NCBI RefSeq assembly: GCF_002005565.1
Contig: NZ_BDJC01000048.1
Coordinates: forward strand, 1-55,043
Source: Streptomyces sp. JHA26
GTDB lineage: Bacteria > Actinomycetota > Actinomycetes > Streptomycetales > Streptomycetaceae
Direction of reading: 5' to 3'
Length of the DNA stretch: 55,043 bases
The notes beneath the pieces were generated by a model that was not told where the DNA came from, made no database searches, and saw only the letters and a program-made list of their open reading frames with translations. Made by a program: the position numbers and the translations under genes. Positions 8,319-17,257 of the stretch are shown here, piece by piece (the stretch's first letter is position 1; every line of letters starts with the position of its first letter).

Positions 8319-9280
8319 GGCGGCGCGCGTGCCTGCTGGCCGCGGCGGTCCTGGTGGCGGCCTCCGGCTGCGGTCTGACCAGCGGCTCCCCCATGGTGGA
8401 CGACGTGGAGCCCGGCACGATCGGGCGCGGCCGGCCCCTGGAGGGCGCCGACCTCACCGTCGTCTCCAAGGAGTTCACCGAGCAGCTGATCCTCGGCGCG
8501 ATCATGGGCATCGCCTTCGAGGCGGCCGGGGCCGAGGTGCTCGACCGCACCGGCATCCAGGGCTCCGTCGGCACCCGCGCGGCGGTGGAGAACGGCGACG
8601 CGGACGCCACGTACGAGTACACGGGCACCGCCTGGATCACCTACCTCGGCAACAGCAGGCCGATCCCCGACCCGCGGCGGCAGTGGGAGGCGGTGCGGGA
8701 CGCGGACGCGAGGAAGGGGCTGACGTGGCTGCCGCCGGCGCCGATGAACAACACCTACGCGCTGGCGATGAACCAGGCCAACCACCGCAGGTACCGCACC
8801 AGGACGCTGTCGCAGGTGGCCGCGCTGTCCGAGAAGGACCCCGCCGCCGTGACGCTGTGCGTGGAGGGCGAGTTCGCCAACCGCGCGGACGGCCTGCCGG
8901 GCCTGGAGAAGACCTACGGGATGAGCATCCCGCAGCGGAACATCACCCAGATGGACACCGGGATCATCTACACCCAGACGGCGAAGGGCGCCTGCACCTA
9001 CGGCGAGGTCTTCACCACCGACGGGCGGATCAAGTCGATGAACCTGGTGGTGATGGCGGACGACAGGAAGTTCTTCCCGAACTACAACGCGGCGCCCATG
9101 GTCAGGACCGACACCCTGGAGAAGTGGCCGGCGATCGCCTCCGTCCTCGCCCCCGTCACCAAGGCGCTGACCAACGACGTCGCGCGGACCCTGAACGCGA
9201 AGGTCGACGTCGACGGGGAGGACCCGCACCAGGTGGCGCTGGACTGGATGAAGGAGAAGGGCTTCGTGAAGGAGGGCTGA
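8315..9280 (+). CDS. Solute-binding lipoprotein of the betaine-type transporter
   Basis: A 321-residue OpuAC-type binding protein. The signal peptide ends in a lipobox (VAASGC, Cys about residue 19), so the mature protein is anchored to the outer face of the membrane. The fold begins LTVVSKEFTEQLILGAI and includes DATYEYTGTAWI and ITQMDTGIIYTQTAKG, as in osmoprotectant-binding proteins OsmF and OpuCC. The ATG overlaps the permease stop by 4 bases. It captures the substrate for the two permeases. The stop is 24 bases from the convergent S16 protease stop, with no clear terminator between them. Confidence 0.93.
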   Translation: MRRRACLLAAAVLVAASGCGLTSGSPMVDDVEPGTIGRGRPLEGADLTVVSKEFTEQLILGAIMGIAFEAAGAEVLDRTGIQGSVGTRAAVENGDADATYEYTGTAWITYLGNSRPIPDPRRQWEAVRDADARKGLTWLPPAPMNNTYALAMNQANHRRYRTRTLSQVAALSEKDPAAVTLCVEGEFANRADGLPGLEKTYGMSIPQRNITQMDTGIIYTQTAKGACTYGEVFTTDGRIKSMNLVVMADDRKFFPNYNAAPMVRTDTLEKWPAIASVLAPVTKALTNDVARTLNAKVDVDGEDPHQVALDWMKEKGFVKEG

Positions 9281-9304
9281 GCGCCGCTCGGCAGGAAGCG
9301 CTGC

Positions 9305-10096
9305 TCAGCAGGAGGGAACCCGGCCCTTGCCCGACTTCAGGGACCGCAGCGCGTCGACCGCGCCCTTCAGGGAGGTCACCGGGACCAGCCGCAGCCCCTC
9401 GGGCAGCTCGGCCCGCGCGTCCGAGCACTCCGCCTTCGGCACCAGGAAGACGGTGGCCCCGTCCCGCCGGGCGGCCTGCGTCTTCAGCGGCACGCCGCCG
9501 ACGGCGCCGACCTTGCCGCCGGCGCTGATCGTGCCGGTGCCGGCGATGGTCCGGCCGCCGGTCAGGTCGCCTCCGCTGCCGTCGCCGGCCAGCTTGTCGA
9601 CGATGCCGAGGGAGAGCATCAGGCCGGCGCTGGGGCCGCCGACGTCGCCCAGGTCCAGCCGGACGTCCACGTCGGACGGGTCGAGGTCCAGGTAGTCCAG
9701 CGCGGCCGTCGTCGCCGTGTCCTGGGACTCGCGCATCTGGTCCAGGTTGTACTTCTCGATCTCCTCGACGTCGTCGCCCTCGGGGTAGACGGCGTCCAGG
9801 GGCATGACCGCCCGCTCGGTGTCGAACCAGTTGCCCAGCACGTCACCGAGCGAGACCCTGGCGTCGGGGCCGGTCGCCACGATCGTCGTCATCCGCAGCT
9901 GGCCCTCGGTGTCCCGGGTCGGCGCGCCCGAGATCCTGATCACCTCGTTGCCCTGGTACTTCTCGAGCACGTCGGCCGTCGACCCCGGCTGCGCGACGGC
10001 GAACGGCAGGGGGGCGAACACCACGGTGGCGAACAGCGCCACGACGGGCAGGGCGCAGACGGCGACCGCCTTGGGCCGCGTGAGACGAGAGAGCAC
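9305..10096 (-). CDS. S16-family (Lon-like) serine protease, membrane-anchored or secreted
   Basis: 263 residues with an N-terminal hydrophobic segment (VAVCALPVVALFATVVFAPL, residues about 11-30) and then an extracytoplasmic domain. The C-terminal half is a Lon proteolytic domain: the nucleophile Ser is in GDVGGPSAGLMLSLGIVD and the general-base Lys in GGVPLKTQAARRDG, the Ser-Lys dyad of family S16. Preceding it is a PDZ-like stretch that I cannot confirm. There is no ATPase domain, so it is like YlbL-type proteases rather than Lon itself. Transcribed alone, convergent with the transporter. The target is unknown. Confidence 0.87.
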   Translation of the reverse strand: MLSRLTRPKAVAVCALPVVALFATVVFAPLPFAVAQPGSTADVLEKYQGNEVIRISGAPTRDTEGQLRMTTIVATGPDARVSLGDVLGNWFDTERAVMPLDAVYPEGDDVEEIEKYNLDQMRESQDTATTAALDYLDLDPSDVDVRLDLGDVGGPSAGLMLSLGIVDKLAGDGSGGDLTGGRTIAGTGTISAGGKVGAVGGVPLKTQAARRDGATVFLVPKAECSDARAELPEGLRLVPVTSLKGAVDALRSLKSGKGRVPSC

Positions 10097-10217
10097 GGAG
10101 TCAATCTAACGTGCCCCCGCACCGGCGCGGCGCGGGCAGTCACGGGCGCGGGGCGGGGCGGGCCGCCGGGACGCCTCCCCCGGAGGGGCCCCGGCGCCCA
10201 CCCGCGCCCGCCCGCGC

Positions 10218-10868
10218 TCACCGCAGCGCTTCCGCCACTTCCCGTGCCGCCTCCATCACCCGCGCCCCCACCCGCTCCGGCACCACGTCGGACAGCATCA
10301 CGACCCCCACGCTGCCCTCCACCCCCGTCACCCCGAGCAACGGCGCCGCGGCCCCGCACGCCCCCGCCTCCAGCTCCCCGTGCGTCAGCGTGTACCCGGG
10401 CCCCGGCTCCGCCACGGCGCCCTGCTGCCGGGCCGACAGGATCGCCTTCCCCGCGGCCCCCCGCTCCAGCGGATGCCGGAACCCGGCCCGGTAGGCCACG
10501 TGGTAGTCCGTCCAGGTCGGCTCGACGACGGCCACGGCGAGCGCCTCCGCGCCGTCCACCAGCGTCAGGTGGGCGGTCGCCCCGATGTCCTCGGCCAGCG
10601 AGCGCAGCGCCGGCATCGCCGCCTCGCGCACCAGCGGGTGCACCTGGCGGCCCAGTCCCAGCACCCCCAGCCCGACCCGGGCACGTCCGCCCAGGTCGCG
10701 GCGGACGAGCGCGTGCTGCTCCAGCGTGGCGAGCAACCGGTACACGACGGTCCGGTTGACGCCCAGTCGGTGGGACAGCTCGGTGACGGTCAGTCCGTGG
10801 TCCGTATCGGCCAGCAGTTTGAGGACACGCAGTCCCCTGTCGAGCGTCTGAGAGGTCTCCGCGGTCAC
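10218..10868 (-). CDS. hpdR: IclR-family regulator HpdR-like
   Basis: 216 residues with an N-terminal winged HTH (LTVTELSHRLGVNRTVVYRLLATLEQHALV) and a C-terminal IclR effector domain that is short for the family (usually about 250 residues in total). The GTG at 10868 is preferred because AAGGAG lies 8 bases upstream; an earlier in-frame GTG at 10877 has no room for a ribosome site. By synteny it matches S. coelicolor HpdR, described as the repressor of hppD and hpdA, although it lies about 5 kb from them beyond the ABC transporter and protease. Homogentisate-pathway intermediates are plausible ligands; this is inference. Confidence 0.82.
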   Translation of the reverse strand: MTAETSQTLDRGLRVLKLLADTDHGLTVTELSHRLGVNRTVVYRLLATLEQHALVRRDLGGRARVGLGVLGLGRQVHPLVREAAMPALRSLAEDIGATAHLTLVDGAEALAVAVVEPTWTDYHVAYRAGFRHPLERGAAGKAILSARQQGAVAEPGPGYTLTHGELEAGACGAAAPLLGVTGVEGSVGVVMLSDVVPERVGARVMEAAREVAEALR

Positions 10869-11170
10869 GACGCCCACTCCTTAGTGGTGAGGTCGGCGGC
10901 CCCCTCACGGCGGATGCGTCACCGAGTCCCGTCGGTCACGCGCTTCAGAGGCCGCCGGTCGGCTGACGGCCCGGCCTTGTGCCCGGGCCCAGTCGCTTCA
11001 CGGCTGCGCTCCGCGGCGGCGCTGCCACGGGGCGTGTGCGTAGCGGGACAGTAGCGAGCCGGTCCGCTCAGCGGAAGGCTCCGTCCAGAATCCGGTCAGT
11101 AACCGGTCGGAACTGACCGTGTTTGTCCTCATACGTGCACCACGCGCCGTGGTTCCCCCACCCCACCGTG
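10869..11170. other. 302-base gap upstream of hpdR
   Basis: There is no convincing gene. It holds the hpdR promoter region and a perfect 8-base inverted repeat at 11093-11119 (CGGTCAGT and ACTGACCG, 11-base spacer). That repeat lies about 50 bases past the helicase stop and could be its terminator (no T-run) or an operator. Reading frames across the gap lack ribosome sites. Confidence 0.5.
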
Positions 11171-12967
11171 TCACTTCATGCGCGTCGCCCACTCCCGCAC
11201 CTTGGCGATGCGCTGGCGCAGTTGCCCGGCGGTGGCCTCGGCGCTGGGCGGGCCGCCGCACACGCGGCGCAGTTCGGTGTGGATCACCCCGTGCGGCTTG
11301 CCGCTCTGGTGGACGTAGGCGCCGACCATGGTGTTGAGCTGCTTGCGCAGCTCCATCATCTCCTTGTGCGAGACCACCGGGCGGCGTTCGGCGGGCAGTT
11401 CGAGCAGGTCGGCCTCGTCGTCGGGCTTCTTGCGGCTGTGCGCGATCTGCCGGGCCTGCCGCTTCTGGAGCAGCAGCTGCACCTGGTCGGGCTCCAGCAG
11501 CCCGGGGATGCCGAGGTAGTCCTGCTCCTCCTCGCTCCCCGGGTGGGCCTGCATGCCGAACTCGGCGCCGTTGTACATGACCCGGTCGAAGACGGCGTCG
11601 GACTCCAGCGCCTCGAAGGGCAGCATGTCCTGCTCGCCGGTGTCCTCGTCCTGCTCCCGGTTCGCCTCGTCCATCTCCTTCTCGGACTCGGCGTAGGGGT
11701 CCTCCTCGCCCTCCTTCTTGGGCCTGTCGAGGACGTGGTCGCGCTCGCGCTCCATCTCGTTGGCGAAGGTGAGCAGGTCGGGCACGGTCGGCAGGAAGAC
11801 GGAGGCGGTCTCGCCGCGCCGCCGGGAGCGCACGAAGCGGCCGACGGCCTGCGCGAAGAACAGCGGCGTGGAGATGGTCGTGGCGTACACCCCGACCGCG
11901 AGGCGCGGCACGTCGACGCCCTCGGACACCATGCGGACGGCGACCATCCACCGGTCGGTGCCCCGGCTGAAGGTGTCGATGTTCTTCGAGGCGCCGGCGT
12001 CGTCGGAGAGCACGACGGTGGCCTTGTCACCGGTGATCTCGCGGAGCAGCTTGGCGTAGGCGCGGGCGGAGTCCTGGTCGGCGGCGATGACGAGGGCGCC
12101 GGCGTCCGGGATGGCCTTGCGGACCTCGGTGAGCCGCTGGTCGGCGGCGCGCAGCACGGCGGGCATCCACTCGCCGCGCGGATCCAGCGCGGTGCGCCAG
12201 GCCTGGCTGACGGCGTCCTTGGTCATGGGCTCGCCGAGCCGGGCGGCGATCTCGTCACCGGCCTTGGTGCGCCAGCGCATGTTGCCGCTGTAGCTCATGA
12301 AGATGACGGGGCGCACGACGCCGTCGGCGAGCGCGGAACCGTAGCCGTAGGTGTAGTCGGCGGCGGAGCGGCGGATGCCGTCGTTGCCCTCCTCGTACGT
12401 GACGAAGGGGATCGGGTTGGTGTCGGACCGGAACGGCGTACCGGTCAGCGCCAGGCGCCGCGTGGCCGGCTCGAAGGCCTCCAGGCAGGCCTCGCCCCAG
12501 GACTTGGAGTCACCGGCGTGGTGGATCTCGTCGAGGATCACGAGGGTCTTGCGCTGCTCGACGCGGTTGCGGTGCAGCATGGGCCGGACGCCGACACCGG
12601 CGTACGTGACGGCGACGCCCTGGTACTCGCGGCCGAGCGGGCCCGCGCTGTACTCGGGGTCCAGCTTGATCCCCACCCGGGCCGCGGCCTCGGCCCACTG
12701 CTTCTTCAGGTGCTCGGTGGGCGCGACGACGGTCACCTGCTGCACGACGTGGTGGTGCAGCAGCCAGGACGCCAGCGTCAGCGCGAACGTCGTCTTTCCG
12801 GCGCCGGGGGTGGCAACCGCCAGGAAGTCCCGGGGCTGCTCCTGGAGGTACTTCTCCATCGCCCCCTGCTGCCAGGCCCGCAGCTTGCTGGCGGTGCCCC
12901 ACGGGGCACGGCCGGGGAAGGCCGGGGAGAGGTGGTGCGGGGTGCTGGGGCTGGCGGTGGTAGTCAC
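11171..12967 (-). CDS. DEAD/DEAH-type superfamily 2 helicase
   Basis: 598 residues. Motif I is ATPGAGKTT (about residues 52-60), motif Ia lies near VVAPTEHLKKQW, motif II is LDEIHH, motif III is LTGTPFRSD, and the helicase C motifs are VRMVSEGVDVPRL and QAVGRFVRS. This is the ResIII/DEAD architecture of an ATP-dependent DNA or RNA translocase. A strongly acidic segment follows the helicase core (GEEDPYAESEKEMDEANREQ and onward, about residues 405-430). The C-terminal 150 residues match no fold I recognise. The ATG at 12967 follows a GGAGAC-like site. The role is unknown; it is widely kept in Streptomyces. Confidence 0.85.
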   Translation of the reverse strand: MTTTASPSTPHHLSPAFPGRAPWGTASKLRAWQQGAMEKYLQEQPRDFLAVATPGAGKTTFALTLASWLLHHHVVQQVTVVAPTEHLKKQWAEAAARVGIKLDPEYSAGPLGREYQGVAVTYAGVGVRPMLHRNRVEQRKTLVILDEIHHAGDSKSWGEACLEAFEPATRRLALTGTPFRSDTNPIPFVTYEEGNDGIRRSAADYTYGYGSALADGVVRPVIFMSYSGNMRWRTKAGDEIAARLGEPMTKDAVSQAWRTALDPRGEWMPAVLRAADQRLTEVRKAIPDAGALVIAADQDSARAYAKLLREITGDKATVVLSDDAGASKNIDTFSRGTDRWMVAVRMVSEGVDVPRLAVGVYATTISTPLFFAQAVGRFVRSRRRGETASVFLPTVPDLLTFANEMERERDHVLDRPKKEGEEDPYAESEKEMDEANREQDEDTGEQDMLPFEALESDAVFDRVMYNGAEFGMQAHPGSEEEQDYLGIPGLLEPDQVQLLLQKRQARQIAHSRKKPDDEADLLELPAERRPVVSHKEMMELRKQLNTMVGAYVHQSGKPHGVIHTELRRVCGGPPSAEATAGQLRQRIAKVREWATRMK

Positions 12968-13126
12968 GGTCTCCGAAAGGGGTAGAACGGCTCGGCCACG
13001 TATGACAACCGGGCCACCCTACCGGCGGCCCGACGCGATCGACGCGCCCGCCGGGTCGGGTCACCCCCGGGTGGGACGGACGTCACAGCCGTCGCGTCCG
13101 CCCCGCGAGCCCCGGCCGTTCGCGGT

Positions 13127-14584
13127 TCACCGCTCCCGCAGCCGCGTCGTCACCCACACCCCCGCCAGGGCCACCGCCGCCATCGGCAGGAACACCGCCG
13201 CGAAGGCGGCCGGGTGGGAGCCGGTGGCCCCGGTGGCCGCGTGGGTCACCGTGCCGCCGCCGAGGGCCGCGAAGGCGGCGCCGCCCGCGGACAGCAGGAC
13301 CACGTTGGACAGGCCGTCGGAGATCTGGAGGGCGGCGGAGTTGGCGCCCGCCTCCTCGGGGGCGGAGAGCTTGAGCAGGAGCACGCTGGTGGAGGAGATC
13401 ACCAGGCCCATGCCGAGGCACCCGAAGCCCCAGGCGACGGCGACCGTCCAGACGGGCACGGCGTCGATCAGCACGCTGGGCGCCGTGAGGATGGCCGCCG
13501 CGACCAGGAGCATGCCGAGGGCCATCAGACGCTCCCGGTACGGCTCCATGCGCGGCCGGGACTGGAGCCAGGAACCGGCCGCCCAGGTCGCGCCGCCCGC
13601 CGCCAGGGAGAGTCCGGCGAGGGTCGGGCTGAGGCCGCGCTGGGTGACCAGCATCAGCGGGACGAAGGACTCGGCGGCGATGAAGGACCCCGCGGCGACG
13701 CCGCGCAGCAGGACGACGGAGGGCAGGCCGCGCGCCGCCCGGTAGGTGCCGCGCGGGAGCAGGCCGAGGACGGCGGGGACGAGCAGCGCCACGCCGGCCG
13801 CGCCGGGCAGCAGGGAGATCCAGCGCAGGTCCTGGGCGGCGTACTGGAGGAGTCCGGCGCCCAGGGAGATGCCGAGGGCGAGGCGGATCCGGCGGCCGTC
13901 GAAGGACGCCGGCGCCTCCGCTCCGTCCACCGGGCCCGCCGCCCGGCTGCGTATCTGCGGCAGCGCGAGCGCCAGCGGGAAGACCACCAGCACCGGGATG
14001 CCGACGAACACCCACCGCCAGCCGAGGTGCTCGGTGACGGCGCCGGAGGCCAGCGGCCCGACGACCGACGGCACGACCCAGCCCGCCGCGAACGCCGCCA
14101 TGATCGCGGGCCGCAACCGCTCCGGGTAGGCCCGCCCGACGACGACGTACAGCGCGACGATCACCAGCCCGCCGCCGAGCCCCTGCACGGCCCGCCCGAG
14201 GATGAACAGCCACATCGCACCGGCCGTCCCGGACAGCAGCAACCCGGCCGCGAAGGCGGCGATCCCACCGGTCAGCGGCCCCAGCGGACCCCGTCGGTCG
14301 GACCACTGCCCGGAGAGCACCATGCCGAACAGGCTGGTCGTGAAGTACCCCGAGAACGCGAACGCGTACAACGACACCCCGTCCAGCTCCCGTGCCGCGA
14401 CCGGCATCGCCGTGCCGACCGCCGTCGCCTCGAAGGCGATCAGCACCACCACGGAGACGATGCCGATGCTCAGCGCCCGGTAGGCGCGGCTCAGCACGGT
14501 GTCGGGGCGGGCGGCGAACCCGGTGGCCGGGCCGGGGCCCGCGGGGTCCGCGACGTCGGTGTCGCGCGGGTCAGGGAGGGTCAT
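13127..14584 (-). CDS. MFS transporter, drug-efflux type (14 TM-like)
   Basis: 485 residues of mostly hydrophobic segments. Motif A appears as SGQWSDRRGPLGPL after the second helix and motif C-like glycines near the fifth helix (LGRAVQGLGGGLVIVALYVVVGRAYPERLRP), as in the proton-driven drug:H+ antiporter families. The ATG at 14584 is the only good candidate near the first helix but has a poor ribosome site; the longer frame to 14803 would overlap the tRNA promoter region and is rejected. Divergent from tRNA-Cys. The substrate is unknown. Confidence 0.85.
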   Translation of the reverse strand: MTLPDPRDTDVADPAGPGPATGFAARPDTVLSRAYRALSIGIVSVVVLIAFEATAVGTAMPVAARELDGVSLYAFAFSGYFTTSLFGMVLSGQWSDRRGPLGPLTGGIAAFAAGLLLSGTAGAMWLFILGRAVQGLGGGLVIVALYVVVGRAYPERLRPAIMAAFAAGWVVPSVVGPLASGAVTEHLGWRWVFVGIPVLVVFPLALALPQIRSRAAGPVDGAEAPASFDGRRIRLALGISLGAGLLQYAAQDLRWISLLPGAAGVALLVPAVLGLLPRGTYRAARGLPSVVLLRGVAAGSFIAAESFVPLMLVTQRGLSPTLAGLSLAAGGATWAAGSWLQSRPRMEPYRERLMALGMLLVAAAILTAPSVLIDAVPVWTVAVAWGFGCLGMGLVISSTSVLLLKLSAPEEAGANSAALQISDGLSNVVLLSAGGAAFAALGGGTVTHAATGATGSHPAAFAAVFLPMAAVALAGVWVTTRLRER

Positions 14585-14803
14585 GGTGGCCAGAGTAAGG
14601 TCCGCAGCCCGCCTTGACCCCTGTCGGGAGGCGGTACGGGACCGGGACCTTGGTCGTACGACCGCACGCGGCGTCCGGCCCGTTCGTGAACGGCGTGTGG
14701 CAGTCGCGTTGCGGCCCTTCCGGAACCCTTGAGCCCCTTTCCCGCACAGCCGTACGGTCGAGTCACCGCGTTCGGCACGGACCCCGCGAGGAGTCCGGAA
14801 CAC

Positions 14804-14875
14804 GGCCGTGTGCCCGAGTGGCCCAGGGGCTCGCCTGCAAAGCGAGTGACGCGGGTTCGAATCCCGCCACGGCCT
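14804..14875 (+). tRNA. tRNA-Cys (anticodon GCA)
   Basis: A 72-base cloverleaf. The acceptor stem GGCCGTG pairs with CACGGCC, the D stem is GCCC/GGGC, the anticodon arm is CTCGC-CTGCAAA-GCGAG with anticodon GCA, and the T arm is GCGGGTTCGAATCCCGC. The discriminator is U73, as required by cysteinyl-tRNA synthetase. CCA is not encoded. No duplicated 3' end that would mark an integrated element was seen nearby. Confidence 0.95.
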
Positions 14876-14885
14876 CGACCGGCAC

Positions 14886-14925
14886 GGAGGAGGGGCGGCA
14901 CCCGCGCGGGGTGCCGCCCCTCCTC
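14886..14925. terminator. Bidirectional terminator, tRNA-Cys / Mo-hydroxylase operon
   Basis: A 17-base-pair perfect stem (GGAGGAGGGGCGGCACC and its complement) with a 6-base loop lies between the convergent tRNA-Cys and the Mo-hydroxylase subunit gene whose stop is at 14945. There is little T-tract, as is common in Streptomyces. Confidence 0.85.
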
Positions 14926-14944
14926 CCGTTCGTACCGGTCCGTC

Positions 14945-17257
14945 TCAGCCGGTGACCACCGCGGCCTGCGGCCGGATCGGGAGGCGGTTGACCGGGCGGC
15001 CCGTGGCCGCGCGCACGGCGGAGGCGACGGCCGCCGGGGAGGCCACCACCGGCACCGCGCTGACCGCCTTCGCGCCGAAGGGCGCGACCACGTCCCGTTC
15101 CTCGACGAGCTTCACGATGCGGATGTCCGGGGCGTCGAGGGCCGTCGGCAGGGCGTAGCCGGTCAGGTCGGGGTGGCGGACCAGGCCGCGCGGAGCGCGC
15201 AGGTTCTCCGTCAGCGCGATGCCGACGCCCTGCGTGACGCCCGCCTCGATCCGGGCGGCGAGCTGGGCGGGGTTCAGCACCCGGCCCACGTCCTGCGCGA
15301 CGGCCAGCTCCACGACGCGGATCGACCCGATCTCGACGTCGACGTCCACCACCGCGCGGATCGCGCAGAAGGACATGCCGACGAAGGCGTCGCCCTGGCC
15401 CGCCTCGTCCAGCGGCTCGGTCGGGTGCGGGCGGCACTGGGCGGTGGCCCACAGTTCCTTGCCCTCCAGCGCCTCGGCGACGGTGGTCGACAGCACCCCG
15501 TCGTACGAGGTGATCTTCCCGTCGGCGATCTGGAGCAGCTCGGTCGACATCCCGAACTGGTGCGCCAGGGGCTGCAGCAGCTGGGTGCGGACCATCTTGG
15601 CCGCCCGTTCCACCGCGCCGCCCGACACCCAGGTGTGGCGGCCCCGGCAGCCCGCGCCGGCCGGGGGCTGGTCGGTGTCGACGGGCGCCACGTGCACCTC
15701 GTCGACGCCGAGGGTCTCCTGCACGATCTGCCGGGCCAGCGTGGTGAACCCCTGGCCGGTCTCGACGGCCGCGCACAGCACCGTCGCCACCCCGTCCTGG
15801 ACCTTCACGGTGGCCGTGGAGACCTCGTCGGCGCCCTCGGCGCCCAGCATGTGCACCATGCCGATGCCGTAGCCGACGCCCCGGCGCACCGCGCCCGGTT
15901 CGCCCGCGCCCTCGGGTCCGCCGGGCAGCAGCCACTCGTCCTCGGGCGTGTCCTTGGGCAGGGCGGGGAGGGGGAAGTCCCGGACGGCCCGGAGGAGTTC
16001 GGCGACGGGCGCGGGGCAGGTGACGGTCTGGCCGGTGGGCAGCACGTCGCCGGTGGCCATGACGTTGCGCAGCCGCACCTCGGCCGGGTCGAGGCCCAGC
16101 TTCTTGGCGATCTTGTCCATCTGCGCCTCGTACGCGGCGCAGACCTGCATGGCCCCCTCGCCGCGCACATGGCCGGAGGGCGGGTTGTTGGTGCGTACCG
16201 CCCACCCCTCGATGAAGGCGTTCGGGACGACGTACGGGCCGCAGGCGAACGCCACCGCGGCGGCCAGGGCGTCGGAGGAGGTGTCGGCGTAGGCGCCCGC
16301 GTCGAGCAGGATCTGCGCCTCGACCTTGACCACCCGGCCCTCGGCGTCCGCGTGGTGGCGGTAGCGCAGGAGGGTGGGGTGGCGGTGGGCGTGGCCGAGG
16401 AAGGACTCCTCGCGCGTGGCGGTCAGCTTCACCGGGCAGCCGGTCCGCAGCGCCAGCAGGCCGAGCGGCAGCTGGAAGCCCTGGTCCTCGCGGTCGGCGG
16501 TGGCGCCGGGCACACCGGTGACCACGATCTTCACCCGTTCGGGTTCGAGGCCGAAGCACGCGGCGGCCGTGGCGCGGTCGCCGTGCGGGTCGATGGAGGC
16601 CAGGTACAGCTCCACGCCGCCGTCGGGGCGCGGCACCGCGAGGCCGGCCTCGGCACCGATGGGGGCCGGGTCCTGACGGCCGATGCGGTACAGGCCCTCG
16701 ACGACGACCTCGCCGACCGCCTCCGGGTCGCCGTGCCGCAGCGGGATGTGCCGGATCAGGTTGCCGTCGGGGTGCAGCGGCTCGGCCTCGAAGGCCTGCT
16801 CGGGGTCGGTGACCGGGTCGAGCACCTCGTACTCGACGATGACCGCGGCGGCGGCCATCCGGGCGGTGTCCGGGTGGTCCGCGGCGACGGCGGCGATGGG
16901 CTCGCCGTGGTGGCGCACGACGTCGGAGGCGAACACGGGGCGGTCGGCCCGGCCGCGGCCGTGCAGCGGGGTGCCGGGCACGTCCTCGTGGGTGACGACC
17001 GCGCGGACGCCGGGCATCTCGCGCGCGTGGCTGGTGTCGATGGACACGATGCGCGCGTGCGGGTGCGGCGAACGCAGGACGGCGGCCCACAGCAGGCCCT
17101 CGGCCCACAGGTCGGCGGCGTACGGGAAGGTGCCCTCGGTCTTGGCGCGGGCGTCGGCGGGCGGCAGGGAGGCGCCGAGGCCGTGCGGGGCCGGCTCGGG
17201 GACGGGGACGGCCCCGGTCGTTCCCGCGGCCTCGGCGGTGGCGGCTTCGTTGCTCAC
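14945..17257 (-). CDS. Xanthine dehydrogenase-family molybdenum-binding subunit, atypical active site
   Basis: 770 residues of the aldehyde oxidase/xanthine dehydrogenase Mo subunit. The N-terminal a/b hammerhead domain contains VLRSPHPHARIVSIDTS and PGVRAVVTHEDVPG. The Mo-cofactor domains follow, including VETGQGFTTLARQI (the conserved GQG loop) and GHVRGEGAMQ, where the family usually has RGFGGPQ. By eye the GGGFGGKE loop is replaced by VPGATADRED. The C-terminal GAKGVGE motif, whose Glu is the catalytic base, reads GAKAVSA (Ala at residue 734). The hydroxylase chemistry may therefore differ or be lost. The GTG at 17257 overlaps the [2Fe-2S] gene stop (GTGA) after GGAGG. Last gene of the three-subunit operon. 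Confidence 0.88.
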   Translation of the reverse strand: MSNEAATAEAAGTTGAVPVPEPAPHGLGASLPPADARAKTEGTFPYAADLWAEGLLWAAVLRSPHPHARIVSIDTSHAREMPGVRAVVTHEDVPGTPLHGRGRADRPVFASDVVRHHGEPIAAVAADHPDTARMAAAAVIVEYEVLDPVTDPEQAFEAEPLHPDGNLIRHIPLRHGDPEAVGEVVVEGLYRIGRQDPAPIGAEAGLAVPRPDGGVELYLASIDPHGDRATAAACFGLEPERVKIVVTGVPGATADREDQGFQLPLGLLALRTGCPVKLTATREESFLGHAHRHPTLLRYRHHADAEGRVVKVEAQILLDAGAYADTSSDALAAAVAFACGPYVVPNAFIEGWAVRTNNPPSGHVRGEGAMQVCAAYEAQMDKIAKKLGLDPAEVRLRNVMATGDVLPTGQTVTCPAPVAELLRAVRDFPLPALPKDTPEDEWLLPGGPEGAGEPGAVRRGVGYGIGMVHMLGAEGADEVSTATVKVQDGVATVLCAAVETGQGFTTLARQIVQETLGVDEVHVAPVDTDQPPAGAGCRGRHTWVSGGAVERAAKMVRTQLLQPLAHQFGMSTELLQIADGKITSYDGVLSTTVAEALEGKELWATAQCRPHPTEPLDEAGQGDAFVGMSFCAIRAVVDVDVEIGSIRVVELAVAQDVGRVLNPAQLAARIEAGVTQGVGIALTENLRAPRGLVRHPDLTGYALPTALDAPDIRIVKLVEERDVVAPFGAKAVSAVPVVASPAAVASAVRAATGRPVNRLPIRPQAAVVTG

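Noticed and set aside
10097..10217. Small gene between the S16 protease and hpdR
   Set aside because: Only 121 bases of very GC-rich sequence with no ribosome site or start.
14804..14925. Integration site of a mobile element at tRNA-Cys
   Set aside because: No integrase gene and no second copy of the tRNA 3' end in the window; the neighbours are core genes.
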